Positions 1 through 11,600 of a DNA stretch of 25,360 nucleotides are shown here, piece after piece. Numbering within the stretch: position 1 is the stretch's first letter; each line of letters starts with the position of its first letter. Below the pieces are notes generated by a model that saw only the letters and a list, made by a program, of their open reading frames with translations, was not told the origin of the DNA and did no database searches. The DNA is from Beroe ovata (Eukaryota; Ctenophora; Nuda; Beroida; Beroidae). The stretch covers positions 101,289 to 126,648 of the forward strand of contig CAMPET010000082.1 of NCBI GenBank assembly GCA_946803715.1, in the 5' to 3' direction. The position numbers and the translations under genes are program-made.

Positions 1-14
1 TGTGTGTGTGTGTG
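1..14. repeat. (TG)n microsatellite at the left edge
   Basis: Seven TG units are visible and the tract may continue outside the window. It lies in the ZFAND4-like intron whose donor is at 50-49 on the minus strand. Confidence 0.9.
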
Positions 15-50
15 TTTGGACAGGAAAAACCCAATCCCCTGCTCTCTTAC

Positions 51-526
51 CCGTAGTCATGGAGATAGAAGTCATCTTCTAGTTCGACATTCTTCCATAT
101 CAAGTGTTGTTGAGCGATAGGAATACCTGTAGAGGACGAATTGTTAGCGCCGATGCTCGTCACGACAATAAAAGCGGTATAGTTGTTTCTAGATAAAACA
201 CTGCCCTACGGTTACTAATATAAACAGTTCATATTATAACTACTAACTAGACGTGCCGATACAGTATTATATAGATGAACAGTATTATATAGAACAGTAT
301 CATATAGATGAACAGTATTATATAGAACAGTAATATATAGATGAGTCCAGTGCGGTGCCATGTACTGTTTAAAAAATCATATGTTTCGATCATGTTAGGA
401 CTGAAAAGAATAAGGCCGCCTACCTTCTAGACGTTGTATCTTCTGCTTGACACTTATGACAGTTTCGAAAGGGCTGACTCTCAACTCAAAGGATGTCCCT
501 ATAAGCGTCTCGATCGATATTTCCAT
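51..526 (-). CDS. ZFAND4: ZFAND4-like protein, 5' part (ubiquitin-like domain), two exons, partial
   Basis: Two minus-strand exons join in frame: 526-424 (ATG, 34 codons plus 1 base) and 126-51 (76 bases), with a phase-1 GT-AG intron (423-127). The ATG falls where ubiquitin Met1 would be, and an in-frame TGA lies a short way upstream. The product is a diverged ubiquitin fold. ELRVSPFETVISVK is followed by KIQRLEG and then QQHLIWKNVELEDDF and HDY. From family knowledge, this wording, especially QQHLIW plus ELRVSPFETVISVK, is typical of the N-terminal domain of ZFAND4 (ANUBL1), an AN1-type zinc-finger protein, rather than of ubiquitin itself. The second exon ends at a good GTAAGAG donor. The rest of the domain and the zinc finger would lie beyond the left edge, so the AN1 finger is inferred, not seen. 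The conserved part could start slightly upstream if an additional 5' exon exists. Confidence 0.85.
258..345. repeat. AT-rich tandem repeat in the ZFAND4-like intron
   Basis: About five degenerate copies of a unit resembling ATAGATGAACAGTATTATAT or its shortened form ATAGAACAGTATTATAT. It lies inside the 297-base intron between the two ZFAND4-like exons. Confidence 0.75.
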
Positions 527-712
527 ACAAAAAGCGTTGTTCTGCGTTCAAAGAGCCGGGAAGACCCTGGGATAAATTTCTATACCACTGTTAACACACG
601 AGTGATCATGACAGATACAATTTGTCACCATTGGGACCATTAAACTTTTTGACACCTACACTTTATTTCTAATGACTCAACCGTTGAATATAACTATTTA
701 GAGTCACCAAGT

Positions 713-845
713 CCTTGACATCACTTTCTTAACACCACTTCTTGATCCTTGACACCACTTCCCTTCACACCACTCCCTTCACACCACTCCCTTGACACCA
801 CTCCCTTGACACCACTCCCTTGACACCACTCCCTTGACATCACTA
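713..845. repeat. Minisatellite, about 15-base unit TTGACACCACTCCC
   Basis: Tandem copies of CCTTGACACCACTC and variants (TTCACACCACTCCC, TTGACATCACT). The copies are most regular at 765-838 and decay at both ends. The tract is intergenic, upstream of the ZFAND4-like start. Confidence 0.85.
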
Positions 846-2401
846 TTGTCTGCCACACACCACCCTCAGTGTGCCCCCCAAACCAAAATTTACGCACCTG
901 TGGCTGATTAAAGAGTAAAAGTTAAGTATTCCGATGAGAGATCCATCCAACCAGTTCGAGCAAACTGATCATGACGGGTCACATAGTGGTCAAGTCCACC
1001 TACACATAAAGTCTGTGCGATTAGGATTAATAGTTAGCTGTCACAATCTAACATAATATATAGCAAAACATATTCGTTAAAAATTGTGTCATAGTTCCAA
1101 TCCAGGTAACGCTTTTCAGTGTGAGATTCTTTACACCAATAGATAGTGATAGAATGCTGTAAACACAGAGTGATATCTTAGCAAACTTTACGGAGTAAAA
1201 GCTACAACCTGCGACTGTAGCAGAGATCGAAAACAAAGAGTGTATGCAGTATGAGTTTAGGAACAAAAGAGTGTAGCAAGCATCATGATATCACACTACG
1301 ATCACGGGACATTGTTTAATGACTAAAGATGGGCACATGCATACTATAGTGTGCAGGATAAAAACACACAGCTATAATTGTTCGGGCATTAAACATCAGT
1401 TTAATTCGGTAAGTGATTGGTAATACGCCGGTTAAAGAAGTTAAGAATAAGCGTATCAAGTTATGCAGTCACTCAAAACATTAACTTCTTCGCCGGCTGT
1501 TAATCACAAAGTTTATCATAATGAAGGTTTAATAATATGAACTATAACATGTCGGTACGTAGCGGCAATCGATGTAAGCTTGCGAAGCGGAAATCAAAAC
1601 TCGATTTAATCAAACTGAGTTTTAGCAATCACAAGCTTATTCTCTCTTGACATCAGTCAAGAAATATCAAGGACTATCAGTGCGACGTACAAATCAATCA
1701 TGTGGTGGATTACTGACTTGTCATGAACTGTAGTATACAGAGGCCATACAAAAAACCAGCGCCTAAAATACAAATATTATAACTGGCTGTAATAGAGCGG
1801 CGCTGATATATCAAAGTAATAACCGATACAGGCTCACGCCCACGTACGGACGATCACTAAGTTATTCGTGATGTGACTACAAATTCCAGTGGAATTTTAA
1901 GCGTGTTTGAAATAACTAAACGATTTAACGACAACTCTAGTTAGACAGTATAAGTTATATGCAATAGCCATTAAACACAAAGTTAAAACGTTGCATTAAA
2001 AGAATTAGCATCAAGGTGCCATGGGCCTATAGCCCATAGGATCGAATAAAGGATAAATTGAAAAGTTGAGATCAAACGTTACGCTATGCTGATGAAGATA
2101 ACTGTTTTTACGAAAAACTCTTTGATTTGTCGAAGCTGAAAGTCGAGTGTAAAATTATTGAACGTCAAGAGACAGGTAGGGTCTATTTAAGGACCTGATC
2201 GCGTGACTTGCAAATCACAAGATCGATTGCTCCATGAGGAAACAGGAAAAAGTTATGATGTTATCATCATCGTAATCTGGCAAAGTTTTCAATGTTAGTG
2301 TGACTATATACACTTTTCAAGCACGAAAAAGTTGCCGGATTGGATAACACGAGGCCGTCATGCCGATACACATTCAGCAGAGATCATGTGGGTAATATCC
2401 C
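846..2401. other. Intergenic region between ZFAND4-like and polyubiquitin
   Basis: I see no credible gene here. The open frames are short, lack splice-supported continuation and resemble no family I recognise. The stretch must hold the ZFAND4-like promoter near its left end. A small palindrome (ATGGGC-CTATA-GCCCAT, 2021-2037) and an imperfect inverted repeat (1413-1506) are the only structures noted. Confidence 0.6.
1413..1506. repeat. Imperfect inverted repeat, possible foldback remnant
   Basis: The left arm carries GTGATT, GCCGG and AGAAGTTAA in order (1413-1443). The right arm carries the complements in reverse order (1480-1506). Small gaps separate the matching blocks, and the loop is about 35 bases. 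No clear target duplication was found, so a decayed miniature element is only one possibility. Confidence 0.45.
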
Positions 2402-2596
2402 AGCAACACCTCCGCAGATACTGCAGACAAGTGTAAAGAACAAAATAAGAATCGAGATTTGCGCGCGCGCCGCTTCAAAAGTGATCCATGCACACTGGGC
2501 CAGTTATCAACGCTGGATGAAGATAGATCTTGAATTTGGCATTATCATGTTGTTTCCCTTCCCCTTCATCTCTAAAGGTTGATTGATTAAATATAG

Positions 2597-3619
<1,023 letters not shown>

Positions 3620-3969
3620 NCAACACCTCCGCAGATACTGCAGACAAGTGTAAGTAAAGAACAAAATAAGAGTCGAGAGTTGCGCGCGCGCCGCTTCAAA
3701 AGTGATCCATGCACACTGGGTCAGTTATCAACGCTGGATGAAAATAGATCTTGAGTTTGGCAATATCATGATGTTTTCCTCCCCTTCATTTCCATCGGTT
3801 GATCGATTGAATATAGTCATTTGTCATTTGTCGGGGCGGAACGGTGTCAGGCGCGCGTCAGAAGAAATTTTTCAGCTTCACGATAAAATTGCAATTATAT
3901 ACCGTACAACAAAATTTTTGTTCGATCACATGACAGTATCTGTTTGTGTCGTCATGCTGCACTCTTCCA

Positions 3970-3977
3970 TATAAATA
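3970..3977 (+). promoter_or_regulatory. TATA box of polyubiquitin copy 2
   Basis: TATAAATA followed by GG, 87 bases before the ATG at 4057, in the same sequence context as the box at 2788-2795. Confidence 0.75.
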
Positions 3978-4014
3978 GGCCTATGCTGATCTTAGTCATA
4001 TACATCAATTTTGA

Positions 4015-5012
<998 letters not shown>

Positions 5013-6334
5013 CCTGCAGTTACCGCTTTTCGAGGACTTTACTTGTGTCTCTAAATTATTTTTCATTTTTTGGTAAGGAGATTTTACATTTCTCATAGCT
5101 TGTATTGCTTAAAATGATTTTCTTCAATGTCTCAATATGGTAATGGTCGAACCAATATATCAAGAAATTTTGTAAATTATTTCCCATTCTATGGATACTC
5201 GCAAGCATATTTTCCATGACTGGAACCTGGCTATATAATATATTTTCATGGATTGAATTTGATGTTAACTAAGGAATTCCCCCTATATTTGGCTATCACT
5301 TGTGAAACTCAGATGTCCGTACGTCTTTATGAAAATGGAGCAGTTTGGGGAGTTTGAAATATCTGGCTGAGTATTGTGGTGCTCTGACAGTCACTCAGAG
5401 CATCTGTGCACTGAGCCACAAGATTCCTAGATGGGGCAATATTACAACTCGATTGCACATCTTAATTTTGCTCCCGTTGCGTGACCTTCGGGCGTAACCC
5501 TTACTTCATCTTGCATCTCCTCGGTCCAAGCACCGAATGTGGAATCTCAATTGTGAATGAGTTGGTATCTGGTCTAGAGGTTTACCACTACGAGTTTTGT
5601 GGTGTACAGCAGACGATTTCCGAGTAGAACTGACTACACTGTTAGTGTTGGCGTCATAGGATGAAGTTAGGGGGTGCATGTAAGGTGTGCATATGGAAAA
5701 AGGGCATAAATGGGGCATTGACACTCGCCTTACTCTTTCTGCAGTCAATAACCATCCCCAAAAACATGAGTGGCCCCTGGTAACAAATTTTGTGCCAAGC
5801 CAATGGGCTTATGCTGTTGGACATCTTGCAGTTTCTTGATTTGGAAGGTCACGTCAAAAAACTTCAGTTTGAGTAAATTTCAAAGCAATAGCAATGCAAT
5901 ACACCAGTATGATGGACTTGGGCAATAGTGATACCATGGTCCAGCTGGTATGATAGGTTGTTTCCACGTTGCATGCCCACTGACCCAACCTGCTTACGAG
6001 TACGACCTTTCAGTTCACAGGACAGAGTATAATAGTGGCGCGCAACATGTGCACGTATGATATTGATAGGTACAGTACAGCATCGGCAATCGGTTCGCAA
6101 TGTCATCTGCGTGCAATCGTGATGCATCATTAAAATCTGCTATTATTTTCCACTCTTCTCAGAATGAAAAGTAATAAATCCAAATTCTATTATCCCTGAG
6201 ATCTTAGATTTATCGCGTGACCTCACTGATCACTCATACCCGACTGGGGTGATCTAATTTCGCGCTCATGTCACGAGACACTGCACTGTCACGTGCCATA
6301 TTATGCGTTGAAAACATGTGTTCTATTTATAGGC
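5013..6334. other. Intergenic region between polyubiquitin and SSU72
   Basis: There are no convincing genes. The minus-strand open frames at 5506-5748 and 5864-6130 are short, show no family resemblance and no splice-supported extension. The right end must contain the SSU72 promoter. A pyrimidine-rich stretch ending TTTATAG directly before the SSU72 ATG could be a splice acceptor for a 5' UTR intron or a leader. Confidence 0.6.
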
Positions 6335-7669
6335 ATGAGAAATGAACTGAGTGTGGCAGTGGTGTGTAGCAGTAATCAGAATAGAAGTATGGAGGCTCAC
6401 CACTTACTCAGGTATACAATGTACCACAGACTCATTCACACACAAACACACACACATACACACACTCATATACACACAAACACGAACATATACCAGCAAA
6501 CACACACGTCACACAAACTTACGCATAAACATGCCCATTACTCAATCACAAACAGTGAAAACACACACACCAGCACAACACACACCCACACAAACTTGCG
6601 CATAAACATGNACACACACACACACACACACACACACACATTCGACTCTTCTCATTAGCCGTTACTCTCCAACTCTATTGCGTGTATACAATACAATGTA
6701 TACGATACAGTGTATACTGTATACAAATACAATGTATACAATACAATGTATATGTGTATTTAATGCAATGTGCACAAAATCCGTCCCTTTGTGCTCAGTA
6801 AGAAAGGTTTCCGTGCGAAGTCCTATGGTACTGGGAGCTCTGTTAAACTTCCGGGAGTTACTCCAGACAAGCCTAACGTTTACAGCTTTGACACGAGTTA
6901 TGATATGATAGCAGACGACTTGAGGGTTAGTGCTGGAGCTCGAATCTGTGTTTAGCAGTTAATTTGTAACCGTGTAGTATTATAAACGGGTTATAAATTT
7001 GACTGCTGTATTTGACTGTCTGCGTCTCTTATACAGCGGAAAGATGTGAATTTCTACACACAGAATGGCTTGCTCAATATGCTCGACAGAAATAAGCGGA
7101 TAAAACCGAAACCGGAGCGATTTCAGGAATCTTCTGAAGAATTCGACCTTATTGTTACGTGTCAGGAACGTGTTTTCGACCAGGTTTTGGAATGTATGTC
7201 ATTGGTTTAATGTGTGATGTGCATGAAATGTATTTAGGAAAGGTGTACATTGAGGTGTACATAAAGTTTTCAATCGATGCAGGTTTGACCGAGAGAGAAC
7301 AAGTGACTATGAACATGGTGAATGTAGTGAAGGGCATAAGTCCGTTTGCCACTTTGGCCAGGCGCCAGTCTAATGCAGGTCTAATGCAGGTCTAATGCCG
7401 GTCTTACGCCGGTCTAACGCCGGTCTAATGCAGGNGAAGCAACACTGGGTTCCTTCATCATTTACGATCTAGTAGAGAAGGTACCGTACAAACGGGATTG
7501 TGTTTCATGCCATATTCGGTGATTAAAATTGTTTTCATAAGTCGATAATGAGCAATTAATGTTTCAGTTATCAAGTTGTGCAGACCCTTGTTCTGATATC
7601 AGTACAGTGATAGAGTTTCTAGAGCGAAAACGAAACCTCAAGCTCCTACACTCGGTCGCTTTTTACTGA
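6335..7669 (+). CDS. SSU72: SSU72, RNA polymerase II CTD phosphatase, six exons (one gap)
   Basis: Exons: 6335-6411, 6799-6925, 7037-7193, 7283 to about 7326, 7436-7480 and 7568-7669. They give about 183 residues plus a few lost in the gap at 7435, against about 194 in the family. Exon 1 carries the low-molecular-weight phosphatase loop CSSNQNRS (CX5R, catalytic Cys and Arg). Later blocks include [31 protein letters not shown] and [14 protein letters not shown], then EATLGSF and a C-terminal HSVAFY followed by TGA. SSU72 removes phosphate from Ser5/Ser7 of the Pol II CTD in 3'-end processing. The catalytic Asp block expected between VNV and EATLG is not visible; it should sit in the gap. The exon 4 donor (GTGAAG at 7327) is uncertain. 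The exon 3 donor GTATGT at 7194 is preferred over the weaker GTTTTG at 7184. Confidence 0.95.
6437..6650. repeat. (CA)n-rich tract in SSU72 intron 1, with a gap
   Basis: CACACA runs are interspersed with longer degenerate copies containing ACACAAACTTACGCATAAACATG-type units (seen twice, near 6513 and 6591). The gap at 6611 interrupts the purest part. Open frames through it are low-complexity shadows. Confidence 0.9.
6680..6754. repeat. ACAATGTATAC repeats, partly palindromic
   Basis: Multiple copies of GTATACAATACAATGTATAC and variants (GTATACGATACAGTGTATAC, ACTGTATACAAATAC). Each contains the GTATAC palindrome, so the tract can fold on itself. It is in SSU72 intron 1, about 45 bases before exon 2. 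Confidence 0.8.
7368..7434. repeat. 11-base minisatellite GTCTAATGCAG next to SSU72 exon 5
   Basis: Six units in tandem: four GTCTAATGCAG-like and two with GTCTTACGCCG or GTCTAACGCCG. It ends at the gap, one base before SSU72 exon 5. Each consensus unit begins with GT, holds CTAAT and ends with CAG. Confidence 0.9.
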
Positions 7670-8660
7670 ACGCTCACAGATCAGAATTCGGATTGATGAG
7701 CTCTATTTGTTTTTATTCAAGAACAGATCACTAATAGTGTGAAACCGAGAACTTCCTGATTTCAGTCCCCAATGACGGGTGATTTGACTAATGACAAGAT
7801 GTGAAATATCTGAAGGCTGAAATTTAGAAATCTTAAGGAAATCGCGTTTCAGAGAATGCATTTCAATGATGTGAAAGTGTGTTATTGAGAAAATTCAAGA
7901 GCATCCGAGACACTTCCTACACCTACCAGAAATGTTTGTTATGATGTAGCAATCACATGATTGCAAAAAATTACTACCCTCCCCCTAGCAATTCACGTAG
8001 AATAAATGGAAAGGATTTCATGTCATCAACATTTCACGACGCGCGCAAAATAAAAGCCGCGCTCAAAAACAAACGCCGCGCATGTTCTCGACGATTCATC
8101 GAGTGACATCACGATCGAGTGACATACCGATTCCTTCACGGATACAGGATAGCACGTCTGACGTCAGGCAAGATTTTTCGCTGCGCTTGAGAGAAAATGC
8201 ATTGAATACGAAGTTTTGCAGGTGGATAAAATCTTCCGAAAATTATTCTAGGAACAACATTCAAATTTTTCTAATTCTAGACATTCTAAGAAGTAGGAAC
8301 AGCTTTCGCATTCAATTTGATAATAATTGTAACACAGTTTTGATCGTTCATGTCATTTACAACAGTGATCAAAGCAAACGCAGATTTCATCAGTAGGTAC
8401 CTACACACTAGGTAGGTGCTCCCATATTTGAAATTCGAACAATGAACATTGATCTTCAGGCATAATATGTTCCAAAGGTACCAACGCTCATTATAACCTT
8501 CAATATTTACAAAATTTACAAACTGAAGTTTAAACCTAATTTTCTCACAAAACCCTTGCTCAGGTAAGTCCAAGTCTCAATCACAACAAATAACGCCATA
8601 TCTCACGGGAGCAGTCTTATCGGGCACTGTGACAAAACGCCATTTACTGATGCTCAGACT
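7670..8660. other. Intergenic region between the convergent 3' ends of SSU72 and KIF9
   Basis: No gene is supported. An AATAAA at about 8001 and another near 8049 on the plus strand could serve SSU72. The plus open frame at 8082-8396 and the minus one at 8286-8573 show no family resemblance. A short direct repeat CGAGTGACATCACGAT / CGAGTGACAT lies near 8098-8124. Confidence 0.55.
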
Positions 8661-11600
8661 TCAGACAGCAGTCATAAGTCCAGGAGGGGCATTTCGGACC
8701 GAGGCTTTGATCTTACCGGGCATCTTCGGATGATAAATCGCCTGAGAAAGGGTAGTCGTGTGATAAAACAACTGGCTAACTACTCCTAGAGTAGGTGAAT
8801 CATGAGAACAGGGGTTGTACCTACCTTTTTCTCCATTTTCTTTTTAGCGTTCAAATATGGGATACTTTCTGGGTTTTCCTGAAACAAAGTCACAATTCAC
8901 ATTTACACAAATGGCAATGATAGGGCGCAACCACAATTACATCCTTAGAAGCTCATGCTTTCAACTTTTGGGAATAACGGGTGCTTGCAAAATACAAAAT
9001 AGCAGGCAGTCAGGCATGTAGGCAGAGGTGATGTAGGTATGGAAGGTTTGCTAACCATCATAAGCTCCAACTGCAATCTTTCAAACTTCTCTTGGTTATC
9101 TTCAACCTGAAATGGACAGTTACATAAGCATTGGCTGCTCCCTAACACCCAGAAAATCAGGTCATAGAGCAGAACCAAGACATGACTCTCACAGTTTGAG
9201 GGGAAGGGGAGGGGGCCATGGCGGTGAGAGGAGCAGTGGTCGTACTAGGTCTGGTCTGATCACCCATGTTAACGAAGGACTCCGTGTACCAGCTGTCAAA
9301 CTCTTGGACAAGCTTCTGCCTGGCCTGGTCCACAAGTCTCTGACAGTATGAAATATCTGACTGCACACCCTTCAACTCCGTGTGGCTGTCCTTGTACTTC
9401 TTCTTAGCGTCTTTCAGCTCGGTAAGAAGTGAGAACTCTTCTTCATCGTACACATTACCAGCAGCTTCCCCCTCTAAAGACGGTGATGTTGAATTAGGTA
9501 CGTGATATCATGATAGCTAGGACTAGGGGTTCAGAGTTATCAACTCCTACCAATCAACATAATTCAACCTATGAACTTCATACAGAGTTGCTGGGACAAA
9601 GTCATCATCGTCTGAATAAAGGCAGGCTATTCATGGATCACTCACCTTCTGCTATTCTCTCAACACGTTTCTGTTCCAGTACTGATTTGACGGAGTCAAT
9701 GTCCTTCTTAGCGCTGTTGACGGAAGCTGCCAGATCTTTTGCAGTCCTCTTCTTCTCACACAACGTTTCTGATAGTGTGATGTCGTTAGGAACAAAATGG
9801 AGGACCTTTTCTGCAATAGTTGCCCACCTAGGTAGGTAGGTATAGCATTGGTAGTTAGGTAGGTAGGTGCCTTACTAGCAGAAAATACCTACCTTCATTA
9901 GAATCTTTAAAATCGACTTGTGCAGGTGTCGATACAATCGATAAGACAACAAGCAAAAGTTCTTCGCAGTTGCTATTGATACTGAAACTCACTTTTGTTC
10001 TCGACGAATATTCTGTTGATCTCACTGCCTCTCTCCCGTTTGAATTCCTCGAAAGCGTCAGCTTTAGACGGGGGAGAACTGTAAGTAGTGTTTGAGAGCG
10101 GGGGAAAGCTGGATGTTGGTGCCGAGTAGTGTGTGATCGGAGAGTGGCGATGAGTGCAATAAGAACAATGTTGACAGATGACACTGCGTACCTGGGCGGG
10201 TGGAGAGGTGGGATTGAGCTGAGAGCCGGCGTAATGGGAGGTGGCAGCTCGGGGGCTTCCTCCTGGGGTGACTGAGGTTGGGAGCGTTTAGCACCTGACC
10301 CAACTCGCTCTTTCGGGGTCTTCCTCGACTTAATCTTCCTCGTTTCCACCACGGCTGCCTTGTCGAGTTTGGCAGCTGTTGGAGCGACGCCAAGCCCAAA
10401 TCCTGTTCCGTCAGTGTCACCTACTCCAGCCTCCATATCAGAACCCCTCTGTAAATGCAGGAATGTGAGATGGGTCATTTAATCACTGAACATGCACAAT
10501 TCCATATTTTCCTATTTTGAGTAATCATAATCAGATAATTATTAGTTTGTCCCATCACATAGCAACACGGTATGTAGTTGATCCATCAAAAGTTCACCGC
10601 GCGCGACGCAAACGCACACTGCGCGCTGTGACATGTCACTTTACTACACGGGAGATAGCGGACCGTGAGATTACAATACCTAAATCAAAAGTTTGCAGCA
10701 CATTCACTGTCATGCCAGTGTATAGCAACAGTATATTCACATATTCTGTACAAGTTAGAAAAGAAAATGGGTACTGACCCTTGAGCTCTTGCTTCCATCC
10801 ACTGCCCCGTCAATATTGTACTTCTGTACCAACTTCGCCTCGATATCCTTCTCTTGATTGAGGATCAGGAGCTTAAACTGCTTGAATATCTCTTTCACCT
10901 GATAAACGGGGAGTTAATCAGTTATGTATAGGTAGAGGGACACTTCATTTATTGTAAGGTAGTCGTTGGGTAGTGGGTACCTCCGTAAAGGTACCAACCC
11001 TATCACTCAACACAGAGAATGGGAAAATGTAGTACCTGTCTAAGATTGACAATATCGATATCGGGTACTGCTCCTGATATGTATCGTCGTATCATCTGTT
11101 GCAAGTCGAACTGCTGTGACTCTGTGTACGGCTCGTATGAAATATTGCTCCGGTTTGCCTGTCCCGATATTAGGATGTTATTACTCAGATAACTATATAA
11201 TTTGAGAGCAGTCTGTTTCGGCATGGTCTGTGGGCGTGCACACTCTCTAAATACTAGTTAATTGGTAAATCGAGACATGATTAATCTATAGTATGCTCGG
11301 ATCATGATACTTATCGCACAATGTCTGTGCTCCATTAGTCAATATCGTGCATAAAGTCAGCCATGTTTGAAATTACATCGCGCGACACACAGTACACGAT
11401 GATGATGCACCACCTAATTACCAGAGTGTCGTGCATGGCAAGTTCCATCTTCAGCTGCTTGATCTCCTGCTCGTACTCCTTTACCAACAACTGCAGGTTG
11501 CGATATTAGGTTGTGATAAGTGCGGCAGTATGACAGTTGCGTGACAGTTTGACACAGGATAGCGTATTGATGTGACAGTGTGACAGGAAAGCACTACCTA

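Noticed and set aside
5506-5748. Minus frame of 80 codons
   Set aside because: No recognisable motif; typical length for chance in an intergenic stretch.
6293-6658. Thr/His-rich frame running from SSU72 exon 1 into the CA repeat
   Set aside because: Only residues up to LLR belong to SSU72; the rest reads through the donor at 6412 into the microsatellite.
8082-8396. Plus frame of 104 codons between SSU72 and KIF9
   Set aside because: No recognisable domain, low-complexity end, and no supporting splice sites or neighbour logic.
9510-9839. Plus-strand frame of 109 codons
   Set aside because: It overlaps KIF9 exon 15 in antisense and has no family resemblance.
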